DNA from: Ramlibacter ginsenosidimutans
Lineage (GTDB): Bacteria; Pseudomonadota; Gammaproteobacteria; Burkholderiales; Burkholderiaceae_C
Direction of reading: 5' to 3'
DNA length: 64,000 nucleotides
Assembly: GCF_016654015.1 (NCBI RefSeq)
Contig: NZ_JAEPWM010000005.1
Location: 124,001-188,000, forward strand
The notes beneath the pieces were generated by a model that saw nothing but the letters and a program-made list of their open reading frames with translations, searched no databases and was not told the origin of the DNA. How positions within the stretch are numbered: position 1 is the stretch's first letter; each line of letters opens with the position of its first letter. Of this stretch, positions 8,491 to 16,451 are shown piece after piece. The translations under genes were made by a program, and so were the position numbers.

Positions 8491-10220
8491 GGACCGAGAA
8501 CCGAATGAGCATCGATCAAGTCACCCAACCCGCCCTGGACCCGATCACCGTGGAAGTGATCCGCCACAAGCTGAGCGCGATCCCGGAACAGATCGAGGCC
8601 AATATCGTCCGCACGGCGTTCAGTCCGCTGATCTATGAATACAAGGACTTCGCCGTCGGCCTCATCGACCATCAGGGGCGGCTGATCTCGCAGGGGCGGG
8701 GCGGCATCCCGCTGTTCGTCGCCAACCTGCTCGGAGCGGCGGTGCAGGATGGCCTTTCGATCTACGGCCTGGACGGATTCGCGCACGGCGACGTCGTGAT
8801 CTGCAATTACTCCGGCGTGCTGGGCCAGCACCTGAACAACGTGGTGATGTACACGCCGGTGTTCAGCGACGACGACTCCGGCCGCCCGAAAGCCTTCCTG
8901 GCGATTGCCGCCCACTGGGCCGACGTGGGGGGCCGCGAAGTCGGCTCCTCTGTGGCCAACAACACCGTCGACATCTTCCAGGAAGGTATCCAGTTCCGCA
9001 CCGTCAAGCTGTGGAGCGCGGGCCAGCCGGTGGGCGACGTCTACCGGATGATCGAGCACAACACGCGCTTCCCCGAAACGGTGCTGGGCGACGTCGCCTC
9101 GCAGCTGGGGGGCTGCCTGCTCGGCCGAGATCTCTATGCCGGCATGCTGCGGCAATACGGTGTCGGTGCCGTGGGTGCCGCCATCGAGAAGATCTGGGCC
9201 CAGTCGGAACGGGCCGCGCGCGAGGCGATCCGCGCCATCCCGGATGGCGTCTACCAGGCCGAAGCCATGCTGGACGACGATGGCATCGACGTCGGCAAGC
9301 CGGTGCCCATCCCGGTAACCGTGCGGGTGGCAGGTGACGGGATCGAAGTCGATTTTTCCGAAGTCGCGGGCGTGCTCAAGGGGCCCTTCAATTCCGGGGC
9401 ATTGGGCGGCGGCATCACGGCCGCCCGCATCGCGCTGGCGTACCTGCTCGATGCCGAAGAGGCGCCGAATGAAGGCACCTTCCGCCCCTTGTCGGTGGTG
9501 CTGCCTCCCGGCAAGTTCCTCAGCGCACCGGCGACGGCGCCGATGGCCCGCTACAGCGCGCCGCTGGCCACGGTGATCGATGTCGTGCTGCGCGCCATCG
9601 GCCAGGGGCTGCCGGCACGCGTTGCCGGCGGTCACCATGGCGCGTTCGGGATCCATATCTTCGCCGGGCGCAACAGCAAGGGCGAACTTTTCAAGAACCT
9701 GGAGACGGCGCAGGGCGGCTTCGGCGCCAGCAGTAGCGCGGACGGCAGCGGGCCTTTCAAGACCTACGCGCACGGGGACACTTTCAATGTGCCGGTGGAA
9801 CTCCAGGAAGCGCTGTACCCGATCCAGATCGAGGAGATGGCGCTGCGGACGGATTCCGGGGGCGCCGGGCAGTTCCGGGGCGGTCTGGGCGTCACGAAGC
9901 TTTTCGCGGTGAAGGAGGCCTGCAAGTTGAACGTGAGCATGGATCGCACACGCTGTCCGCCCTGGGGCGTGGATGGCGGGCTGGCCGGCGCAGCCGGCGG
10001 CATCCTGCTGATGCAGGCCGGCAAGGAGCCGGAATTCCTGCTGAAGGCGGACCGCGCCGTGCAGCCCGGCGACCGGGTACGCGTCGACTCCGGCGGCGGC
10101 GGCGGCTTCGGCTCGCCGCGCTTGCGCGATCGCGAGAGCGTGCGCCGGGATGTCCTGCGTGGCTATATCAGCGAATCCGCGGCACGGGAGATCTACGGCT
10201 TCACCGGTCCACTGGCCTGA
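8487..10220 (+). CDS. hyuB: Hydantoinase/oxoprolinase family protein, subunit B (HyuB-like)
   Basis: A 577-residue HyuB partner of the preceding gene. The family opening DPITVEVIRHKLSAIPEQIE comes straight after a short leader. Conserved stretches follow, such as NNVVMYTPVF, VGGREVGS-like, ISAARIAL-like and the C-terminal glycine-rich SGGGGGFGSP, which is diagnostic. The ATG at 8487 overlaps the hyuA stop; a second in-frame ATG at 8505 is a possible alternative. Together with HyuA it should form a cytoplasmic heteromeric ATP-hydrolysing enzyme. The downstream Bug protein and FAH-type hydrolase suggest that a ring-opened or carboxylated product is cleaved further. Confidence 0.93.
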   Translation: MRTENRMSIDQVTQPALDPITVEVIRHKLSAIPEQIEANIVRTAFSPLIYEYKDFAVGLIDHQGRLISQGRGGIPLFVANLLGAAVQDGLSIYGLDGFAHGDVVICNYSGVLGQHLNNVVMYTPVFSDDDSGRPKAFLAIAAHWADVGGREVGSSVANNTVDIFQEGIQFRTVKLWSAGQPVGDVYRMIEHNTRFPETVLGDVASQLGGCLLGRDLYAGMLRQYGVGAVGAAIEKIWAQSERAAREAIRAIPDGVYQAEAMLDDDGIDVGKPVPIPVTVRVAGDGIEVDFSEVAGVLKGPFNSGALGGGITAARIALAYLLDAEEAPNEGTFRPLSVVLPPGKFLSAPATAPMARYSAPLATVIDVVLRAIGQGLPARVAGGHHGAFGIHIFAGRNSKGELFKNLETAQGGFGASSSADGSGPFKTYAHGDTFNVPVELQEALYPIQIEEMALRTDSGGAGQFRGGLGVTKLFAVKEACKLNVSMDRTRCPPWGVDGGLAGAAGGILLMQAGKEPEFLLKADRAVQPGDRVRVDSGGGGGFGSPRLRDRESVRRDVLRGYISESAAREIYGFTGPLA

Positions 10221-10256
10221 ACCGTCTGCCTTTTCATCACCATGGAGACAACCCAC

Positions 10257-11264
10257 ATGAAGAACGAATCCGGTTTCAGGCGCCGGCAGTGGTTGGCAAT
10301 GGCGGGCGCGGTTCCGTTCGCGCTGCGGGCATGGCCGGCGCTGGCGCAGTCCGACTATCCCAACAAGCCGATCAAGTTCATCGTGCCGTTCGCCCCGGGC
10401 GGCTCGCTCGAGGTGCTGGGGCGCCACATCGGCACCAAGCTGCAGGCGAAGATGGGCCAAGCCCTGGTGTTCGAGAACCGGCCGGGTGCCAACTCGCAGA
10501 TGGGCACGAGTGTCGCGGCGCGGCTGCCGGCAGACGGGTACAACCTGTTGATGGGCGCGGACTCGGGGCTGTCGATTTCGCCCATCCTGAACAAGGCACT
10601 CACCTACCACCCGGAGCGCGATTTCGCGCCTCTGTCGATCCTCTGCCAGATCTCGCTGCTGCTGATCGCCAACGCCAGCTTCGGCCCGAGCACCTTGCAG
10701 GAGTTCATCGCGTATGCCAAGGCCAACCCTGGCAAGGTGGCTTATTCGTCGCCGGGGGTGGGTAGCCAGCACCACATCATGTTCGAGGCACTGGCCACGC
10801 GCCTGGGGCTCGAACTGCTGCACGTGCCTTACCAGGGTATCGCGCCTTCGGTGAACGCGCTGTTGGCGGGCGAAGTGAACGTGATGATGGCCGCCCTGGC
10901 CCTGCCGCTGCCTTACGTGCGCAGCGGCAGGCTGAAGACGATCGCGTTCGGCGGCAACGCCCGTCACCCGCTGCTGCCGAACGTGCCGACCTTTGCAGAG
11001 GCCGGCGTTCCCGGTTTCGAAGCTCGCTCCTGGTTCGGCGCCTTCGCCCCGGCCGGGACGCCGAGGGACATCGTGCAGAAGCTGTCCGCCAACATCTGGG
11101 AAATCGTCGCCAGCAAGGAGTTCAGCGAAGGCTTCCTGATCCCCCAGGGGTATGACCCTGTCAACACGGTCGCGCCCGAGCAGTTCCCCGCCTTCCTGCG
11201 CGAAGACCGGAAGAAGTGGGAAGCTGCCATCGCCCAGATCAACCCCAAGCGGCTCGCTCCCTGA
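10257..11264 (+). CDS. Bug/TctC-family periplasmic solute-binding protein
   Basis: A 335-residue Bug protein with an arginine-rich leader (FRRRQWLAMAG) ending near ALAQ, which could be exported by the Tat route. The mature domain starts YPNKPIKFIVPFAPGGSLE and carries the family motifs ENRPGANSQMG and LPADGYNLLM. The ATG at 10257 is preferred to the upstream ATG at 10242 because GGAGA lies eight bases before it. It follows hyuB by 36 bases and precedes the FAH-type hydrolase by 13, so it belongs to the hyu operon and probably captures the operon's substrate. No membrane subunits are present. Confidence 0.93.
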   Translation: MKNESGFRRRQWLAMAGAVPFALRAWPALAQSDYPNKPIKFIVPFAPGGSLEVLGRHIGTKLQAKMGQALVFENRPGANSQMGTSVAARLPADGYNLLMGADSGLSISPILNKALTYHPERDFAPLSILCQISLLLIANASFGPSTLQEFIAYAKANPGKVAYSSPGVGSQHHIMFEALATRLGLELLHVPYQGIAPSVNALLAGEVNVMMAALALPLPYVRSGRLKTIAFGGNARHPLLPNVPTFAEAGVPGFEARSWFGAFAPAGTPRDIVQKLSANIWEIVASKEFSEGFLIPQGYDPVNTVAPEQFPAFLREDRKKWEAAIAQINPKRLAP

Positions 11265-11277
11265 GCACGATCCTGAA

Positions 11278-12213
11278 ATGAAACTTGCGAGATACCGCCG
11301 CGGCAGTGCTGCGGCCTGCTTCGGCATCGTCATCGACTTCGAGGGCGGCAGCCGCTTGCTCGACCTGGGCGCCGCGTTCGCGTCTTCCCGCTTCAGCCGT
11401 GGTGCGCCTTCCTCGATGATCGAGTTGGTGCGCCGCGGCACCGCTGGCTTGGACCAGGCCCGCGAGGTGCAGGCTTGGGCGCTGCGCCACGGCGAAGACA
11501 GCTGGCTCTGCGACCCCTCCGTCGTGGAGTGGCTGGTTCCCGTTGAAGTACGCAACGCCTTCTGCGCCGGGCGCAATTTCGGCCGCCACCTCGGCGAAAG
11601 CCAAGGCGCTGCGGCTCCAGGCAAGACTTACCACAACGAATTTCCCACCGGCTTCCTCAAATTGCCGGACGTGCTGGTGGGGCACAAGGCCAGGGTCCGG
11701 CGGCCGCCTGATGTATTGGAGCTGGACTACGAGATCGAAGTGGCCGCGATCATCGGGTCGCCCGCTTACCGGGTCGACAAGGAACGCGCACTCGACGCCG
11801 TGTTCGGCTACACGGTATTCAACGACCTTGGCGCACGGGAATGGCAGCGCAAGGAGATGAGCAACGGCCTGCTGCTCATGGGCAAGAACTTTCCGGGCTT
11901 CGGTCCGATCGGCCCGTGGATCGTGACCGCCGACGAGATCCCGGATCCGTCTCGGCTGACCATCGAATTGAGGGTCAACGGGGAAGTGCGTCAGCACAGC
12001 GGCTGCGACGACATGATCTTCAGCTTCGCCGACCTGATTGCGTTCTGGTCGCGCGCTGGACTGGAGCCCGGCGACCTTGTCGCTTCGGGTACGCCGAGCG
12101 GCGTAGCTCTCCACCGAAAGCCCGATCCCTTCGTCTACTACCTGAAACCTGGGGACGTGGTCGAGGCGGTCGTGGATCGCGTGGGAGTCCTGGAGACCGT
12201 GATCACGGAGTAA
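11278..12213 (+). CDS. Fumarylacetoacetate hydrolase (FAH) family protein
   Basis: A 311-residue member of the FAH superfamily (hydrolysis, decarboxylation or isomerisation of 2-oxo diacids, using a divalent metal). The metal-binding signature is visible as LDYEIEVAAIIG (acidic pair near residues 143-147) followed by FNDLGAREWQ, and the lid region GKNFPGFGPIGPWIVT is typical. The start is the ATG at 11278, where homology begins. It is the last gene of the hyuA-hyuB-Bug run and should act on the product of that pathway. Substrate choice within this superfamily is not predictable from sequence alone. Confidence 0.9.
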   Translation: MKLARYRRGSAAACFGIVIDFEGGSRLLDLGAAFASSRFSRGAPSSMIELVRRGTAGLDQAREVQAWALRHGEDSWLCDPSVVEWLVPVEVRNAFCAGRNFGRHLGESQGAAAPGKTYHNEFPTGFLKLPDVLVGHKARVRRPPDVLELDYEIEVAAIIGSPAYRVDKERALDAVFGYTVFNDLGAREWQRKEMSNGLLLMGKNFPGFGPIGPWIVTADEIPDPSRLTIELRVNGEVRQHSGCDDMIFSFADLIAFWSRAGLEPGDLVASGTPSGVALHRKPDPFVYYLKPGDVVEAVVDRVGVLETVITE

Positions 12214-12924
12214 CGCGGTCCGGGACCCGCCGATCCTGGCTTGCCGTGTATTCGAGGAGGGTTGCGCAGTGCGTCCAGGCGGCAGCGGTTCAGAAACACC
12301 TGGGCATGGATGGTCGAGGCTCTTGTGCCGCGTTGCGATCTCCGCAATCCGGCAAGAAGCACGTATCACGCACGCACTGAATCATTCGTCCCTGGCTGCG
12401 AGCTGCGAGCTGCGGCCCTCCGACCCACCTCCACGTCGGCGTCTCGACAGCACGCCACCCATGTCCGGGCAGATCAAGCCAAGCACGAAGGCGTTGATTC
12501 ACCCAATGTTCCTTCAGGCGCTCACTACTCGTTTCGGCTCCTAACCGAGAGGCCGTGCAGTCTCCACTGCTTCTCTGTCTGGCGAAGGAGAACCTTGGTA
12601 GCTTGATGCGATGGTGCCTGGAGCTTCCGCTCCCGGCCAGTAGCAGACGCCGCGGCAGTCTTGCCAGCACCGGTGGGAGATTCGCCGTGAGCCGTCGACC
12701 ACGACCTGCGGCTGCGGGATGAAGCGCATCGGCGAAGTGGTCAACGCCGCTAACGAGCGCGGTGTCCGGTCGTGTTCTCGGGCATTCGCCACTTCCGCCA
12801 CTGAGCGCAGAGCGACTGTTGTGATGGCGCTACCTTCGAGCAGCGGGCGCTTGGCGGCCGGGACGCGCGCATGGCCCAATCGCCGTCCACAACAAGCGGC
12901 ATGGCGGAATGGCCAGACGTGCAA
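12214..12924. other. Gene-free stretch between the FAH gene and the lipoprotein
   Basis: About 710 bases in which I cannot support a gene. Open frames on both strands lack recognisable domains. There is a short tandem run of GCTGCGA at 12395-12415 and one copy of the dispersed imperfect palindrome (12623-12651). The lipoprotein promoter presumably lies at its right end. Confidence 0.5.
12623..12651. repeat. Dispersed intergenic imperfect palindrome, copy 1
   Basis: Contains GCTTCCGCTCCCGGCCAG followed by TAGCAGACGCC. It resembles the other intergenic copies that share a GCTTC(C/T)GGCC core flanked by complementary GTCTGC/GCAGAC-like arms. Confidence 0.4.
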
Positions 12925-14478
12925 ATGACGGAAAAGATGAACAAGATGAACGAACAGGCATGGAGCGGTGCGACCCGCCGCAGTTGGCTCGCGCGGGCGG
13001 CCACGTATGCGGTCTCGGCCACGGCGGCCGGCCTCCTGGCGGCTTGCGCCACCACCGGGATCTCGAAGGACACCGAACTGGGAGCCGGGGACGGCGTGGT
13101 CACGCTGCGCGTGGTGAAGATGGACGGGCGCGTGCTGGACCAGTTCATCGTGCAGAACCTGGACACCCAGCGGGAGTACAAGGTGCTTCCTCAGCCCGCG
13201 CTGGGCGGCAACAGCTTGCGCTTCTTGGGAGTGCTGCCGGCGGGCCGCTACCAGGCGCGCTCCCTGTACGGCGAGTCGACCGAGGAACTGCCCACCGTGA
13301 AGATCGTGCACAAGCTCGGCGTGCCGCTGGCGGGCGAGCACAACCGCTTCGAGGTGGAGGCCGCCGGCCTCACCAACCTGGGCTCGCTCGTGTTCGTGCC
13401 GCTGGAGGACAAGCGCTTCATCGCGCCGCGCGAAAGCACGCCGGTGGCCGCGCGGGAGTGGCTGCGCTACGCCAATCCCGCGCTGGAAGGAAAGCTGCGG
13501 GCGACGCCGGAGAAGGGCTGGATGCAGCCTCCGCCGGCGCACCAGGCCGCGCTTCTGGAGCAGCAGCTCAGGTATGCGGAAAGCCGCGCGGTGCCGGTCG
13601 GGCAGCCGGTGCCGGACGCGAAGGGGACCTACTGGGCCGAGGGCAAGCTCGGCACCGTGTTCGATCTGTCCAGCGGCCTGAGCTACCGGGTCGGCACGGT
13701 GCAGCAGCTCACGGCGCTCGCACGGCTCGCGGATGAACGCCTGCTGGTGGGCGGCGAAGAGGGCTACGTCGCCGTCTCTACGCCCGACCGGCGCACGTGG
13801 CGCCAGCAGCCGTCGCCGGCCTCGAAGGCCGCCGTGGCCCTGCTCGCCGCGCAGGCGCCGGACGGCACCGTGTACCTGGTGAGCCGGACGCCGCAGGGCG
13901 TGGTCGTGCATGCGGCCGACCCGAACGCCGCGACGTGGACCTGGCGCGAAGTGCGCCGCCTGCCGCATGAGCAAACGGGGCGGCCGCCGCTCGCCGTGAG
14001 CGCGGGCGACCGCATCGTCATCTACACGGTGGGCCCGGACCCGGACACCCTCTCGTCCCTGGACCTGCGTAGCGGCCAATGGGAGGCGCATCCCGCCCGG
14101 GGACGTGTGATGACGCTGCGCGGCTGGCCGCATGGTCTGGTGTTTGCCGTCGGCTTCCAGGGCTCGCTCACCACGACGGCGGACTTCGGCCGTACGTGGC
14201 AGCAGATCGACCACGTCGTCACCGGCTCCCTGCTCGAGTTCTCGTCGGCGACCCAGGGCTACGTGGCGGGGTTTCCGTTCGGCAGCTCGCGCAACGGCCC
14301 CGTCCTCTTCAAGACCGCCGACGCCGGCAAGACCTGGACCCGTGTCGGTTCGGCGCCGCCCGGCGCGGACGGGCTGGGAGGCACCTTGGTCTACGACCGC
14401 GCGGCGCAGCGCCTGGGCTACCAGGGCACTTCCGGCAAGGTGGTCTGGTCGCAGGACGAGGGCAAGACCTGGCAGTAG
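12925..14478 (+). CDS. Lipoprotein with BNR/Asp-box (Ycf48-like) beta-propeller repeats
   Basis: About 517 residues with a twin-arginine/lipoprotein leader (ATRRSWLARAA then GLLAAC, lipobox cysteine near residue 41), so it is probably an exported, lipid-anchored protein. The C-terminal half contains repeated Asp-box-like motifs (ADFGRTWQQ, ADAGKTWTR, DEGKTWQ), as in sialidase-like and Ycf48-like beta-propellers. These proteins bind ligands or scaffold assemblies rather than following one fixed chemistry. ATGs at 12925, 12937 and 12946 are all possible; 12925 is the longest that keeps the leader. It stands alone, converging on the aminotransferase remnant 10 bases after its stop. Function unknown. 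Confidence 0.75.
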   Translation: MTEKMNKMNEQAWSGATRRSWLARAATYAVSATAAGLLAACATTGISKDTELGAGDGVVTLRVVKMDGRVLDQFIVQNLDTQREYKVLPQPALGGNSLRFLGVLPAGRYQARSLYGESTEELPTVKIVHKLGVPLAGEHNRFEVEAAGLTNLGSLVFVPLEDKRFIAPRESTPVAAREWLRYANPALEGKLRATPEKGWMQPPPAHQAALLEQQLRYAESRAVPVGQPVPDAKGTYWAEGKLGTVFDLSSGLSYRVGTVQQLTALARLADERLLVGGEEGYVAVSTPDRRTWRQQPSPASKAAVALLAAQAPDGTVYLVSRTPQGVVVHAADPNAATWTWREVRRLPHEQTGRPPLAVSAGDRIVIYTVGPDPDTLSSLDLRSGQWEAHPARGRVMTLRGWPHGLVFAVGFQGSLTTTADFGRTWQQIDHVVTGSLLEFSSATQGYVAGFPFGSSRNGPVLFKTADAGKTWTRVGSAPPGADGLGGTLVYDRAAQRLGYQGTSGKVVWSQDEGKTWQ

Positions 14479-14487
14479 CCGGCGGCC

Positions 14488-14735
14488 TCAGGGGAGCGGG
14501 CAGAACACGTCCCCCGCCGCCTGCACGGTGAGCGCGATGTCGTCCGCGCTGTGCGCGGACGACACGCACCCGGCCTCGTACAGTGCCGGCGCCGTCTAGA
14601 CCCCGCGATCCAGCAGGCCGTGGACCAGCTTGCCGAATGCGGCAGCATCGCTCTTCATCACCTGCGCGTAAGTTCGCGGCAGCAGGATGGAAGACTCGAG
14701 CCCCACGCGGCATCTTCTGGCTATGGCGTCCGCTC
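14488..14735 (-). pseudogene. C-terminal remnant of a class III (glutamate-1-semialdehyde-like) aminotransferase
   Basis: Read on the minus strand, this stretch gives YAQVMKSDAAAFGKLVHGLL, then DRGV, an in-frame TAG (14596-14598), then TAPALYEAGCVSSAHSADDI up to the TGA at 14488. This is the characteristic end of HemL-type aminotransferases, where DRGVYLAPS..EAGFVSSAHS is usual, so the stop replaces the conserved tyrosine. Homology fades near 14680 and the IS begins at 14736. The 5' portion of the gene is not present on the other side of the IS. The gene is therefore both truncated and stopped, and cannot make an enzyme. Confidence 0.75.
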
Positions 14736-14759
14736 CTGGCCGATTGTGTTGAAAAACTC
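14736..14759. repeat. IS left terminal inverted repeat
   Basis: 24 bases, beginning CTGGCCGATTGTGTTG and ending AAAACTC. It is an exact reverse complement of the right end at 16273-16296. Confidence 0.9.
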
Positions 14760-14845
14760 CACGGCCCGGGCGGCCGCTGAACTCGAAGCAAGTTAGTCGC
14801 TCGATCTTCTATGTCGTTCGAGGCGCCCGCTGCGCGCCCCTCACT

Positions 14846-16225
14846 TCATACAGTTGCCGGCGTGAGCCAGCGGGCCATTCTTCGCAGGTTCTGAGCCGCT
14901 GCGGCCATCAGGAACTCGTCTCGGGCTCCGCTTATGCCTCGCAGCCTCAGTCGATCCAGCTTCAAGATGCGTTTCAAGTGTGCAAACAGCATCTCCACCT
15001 TCTTCCGTTGCTTGTGTGACCGCTCGTAGGCCGGCGTGGCACATACAGTACGCGCGACATCGCGTGCATCTTCGTAGATGCTCCTGGCGATCTTGCGATG
15101 GGAGGTGTTGGGGCAACACTTCTGCTTCAGGGCGCAGCTGCCGCAGTCGTGCTGCGAAGCCCTGAAGAGAACAGTGCCCACGTTGGTGGGTCGTCCGGTA
15201 CTCGTGAGCTTCTTGCCTCCGGGGCAGTCATACGTGTTGGCGCTTGCGTCGAAGTGGAAGTCCGGTCGGCTGAACGTGCCGTCCTCGCGCAACGACTTCT
15301 CCCAGACAGGAATGTGAGGCTCGATCTTCTTCTCGTTCACGATCCAATTCAGCATGGGAGCAGCGCCGTAAGCAGTGTCAGCGACCAGGCGTTTGGGCGT
15401 GAGCTCGAACTGCCGCTGCACGCGCTCGATCATCGTTCGTGTTGCGTCCACTTCTTCGGTGCGGTGAGCGGGCGTGGCCTCGACGTCAACGATGATTCCG
15501 GCATCGAGATCAATCAAGTAGTTGGTTGAATACGCGTAGAACGCCGGCCCTCCTCGGACGGCCGTCCAGCGCGCGCCAGGATCGGTAGGGGAGACGTTCT
15601 TCGGCGGGGTCGAGGCCCCACTGGGCGGCTCGTCTGAGTCGCTCTCCGGCCCGGCAGGGTTGTTCCCTTCCAGTGCGTCGAGATACTCGCGCACCGCTCG
15701 TGAGCCGCCTTCGCCCTCGGCCAGTTTCTTCGCGTCCGCGGCCGGCACAAACCGCTCGCGGTTCGCGTCTGCCTTGATGACGCTCGCGTCGATCGCGAAT
15801 CCTTCGCCACCCACCAACCCCTCCAGCATGCAGCGCTGGAGAACCACCTCGAAGATACGCCGGCACACGTCGCTCTGGCGGAATCGGCCATGCCGGTTCT
15901 TGGAGAACGTTGAATGATCGGGCACTGGCTCGTTCAGGCCCAAGCGGCAGAACCAGCGATAGGCCAGGTTCAGGTGTACCTCCTCGCACAGCCGCCGCTC
16001 CGAGCGAATGCCGAACGAGTAGCCGATGACCAGCATCCGGATCATCAGCACCGGATCGATCGAGGGCCGCCCGGTGTGGCTGTAAAACGGAGCGAGCTGC
16101 CCGCGCAGCTCGCTTACATCCAGGAAGCGGTCGATGTCGCGGAGGAGATGGTCCTTGGGGACGTGGTCCTCAAGGCTGAACGAGTAGAACAGCCGCTCCT
16201 GATCCCCGCCTTGGCTTCCCATCAT
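14846..16225 (-). CDS. IS1182-family transposase
   Basis: A 459-residue DDE transposase. The N-terminal region (YSFSLEDHVPKDHLLRDIDR, then MLVIGYSFGIRSERRLCEEV) is the DUF772-type domain. The middle holds the catalytic segments (AIDASVIKAD, LVADTAYGAAPML). Near the C-terminus comes the small cysteine cluster DCGSCALKQKCC with LFAHLKRILKLDRLRLRG, characteristic of the IS1182 group. The frame opens at a TTG (16255), but paired ATGs at 16225/16222 match where similarity begins. Its codon use is less GC-rich than that of its neighbours. The gene fills the element almost completely and shows no frameshift. Confidence 0.93.
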   Translation of the reverse strand: MMGSQGGDQERLFYSFSLEDHVPKDHLLRDIDRFLDVSELRGQLAPFYSHTGRPSIDPVLMIRMLVIGYSFGIRSERRLCEEVHLNLAYRWFCRLGLNEPVPDHSTFSKNRHGRFRQSDVCRRIFEVVLQRCMLEGLVGGEGFAIDASVIKADANRERFVPAADAKKLAEGEGGSRAVREYLDALEGNNPAGPESDSDEPPSGASTPPKNVSPTDPGARWTAVRGGPAFYAYSTNYLIDLDAGIIVDVEATPAHRTEEVDATRTMIERVQRQFELTPKRLVADTAYGAAPMLNWIVNEKKIEPHIPVWEKSLREDGTFSRPDFHFDASANTYDCPGGKKLTSTGRPTNVGTVLFRASQHDCGSCALKQKCCPNTSHRKIARSIYEDARDVARTVCATPAYERSHKQRKKVEMLFAHLKRILKLDRLRLRGISGARDEFLMAAAAQNLRRMARWLTPATV

Positions 16226-16272
16226 CGTGCGTACCCCCGCCACTGGTTCGCGCAAATCTAGGAGAGCCGGTC

Positions 16273-16296
16273 GAGTTTTTCAACACAATCGGCCAG
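16273..16296. repeat. IS right terminal inverted repeat
   Basis: 24 bases, exact reverse complement of 14736-14759. It ends 155 bases before the GTG of the MaoC-type gene, so the element sits immediately upstream of that operon's control region. Confidence 0.9.
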
Positions 16297-16335
16297 AAGC
16301 AGCCATTGGCGAAGCGCATATTGTTCGCCGGATAT

Positions 16336-16357
16336 TTGATCCACGGCATGCATCAAT
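16336..16357. promoter_or_regulatory. Probable LysR-type binding site upstream of the CoA-pathway operon
   Basis: TTGAT, 11 bases, ATCAA: a perfect T-N11-A dyad with five-base arms, ending 95 bases before the MaoC-type start at 16452. Seventeen of 22 positions, including TGATCCACG and GCATCAAT, are identical to the site at 23137-23158 beside the LysR gene 22183-23112. This makes that LysR the likely regulator of this operon. Confidence 0.65.
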
Positions 16358-16451
16358 ACGTCCAAATCTTGCAATTCCCTTGAGGGCGCGGCCGTTCCAC
16401 ACTTCGTCCCGGAGCTGCAGCCAACCGGCACAGCCAGCATTGGAGACACCA

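Larger units (their letters stand above)
14736..16296 (-). mobile_element. Complete IS1182-like insertion sequence
   Basis: About 1.56 kb bounded by perfect 24-base inverted repeats (14736-14759 and 16273-16296, beginning CTGGCCGATTGTGTTG). A weaker match (ATGGC..GCT(C/T) on both sides) continues about 10 bases further out. It encloses one transposase gene on the minus strand. I see no target-site duplication. The left flank is an aminotransferase remnant and the right flank is unrelated, so a deletion or recombination probably followed insertion. The transposase frame and both ends are intact, so the element could still be mobile. Confidence 0.88.

Noticed and set aside
8394..11624. A 1076-codon open frame on the minus strand
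   Set aside because: It lies opposite hyuB, the Bug gene and the FAH gene, has no domain similarity and shows Arg/His/Gln-rich composition typical of antisense frames in GC-rich coding DNA.
12214..12240. Possible terminator stem after the FAH gene (GCGGTCC/GGACC)
   Set aside because: Short stem with a mismatch and no T-run.
12395..12415. Tandem GCTGCGA repeat
   Set aside because: Only two perfect units and one imperfect unit; too short to call a functional array.
12541..14214. A 557-codon minus-strand frame
   Set aside because: Antisense shadow of the lipoprotein gene, which has a clear leader and Asp-box repeats.
14721..16310. Target-site duplication around the IS
   Set aside because: Flanking bases were compared on both sides and no direct repeat adjoins the inverted repeats; a short shared TGGCG is not at equivalent positions.
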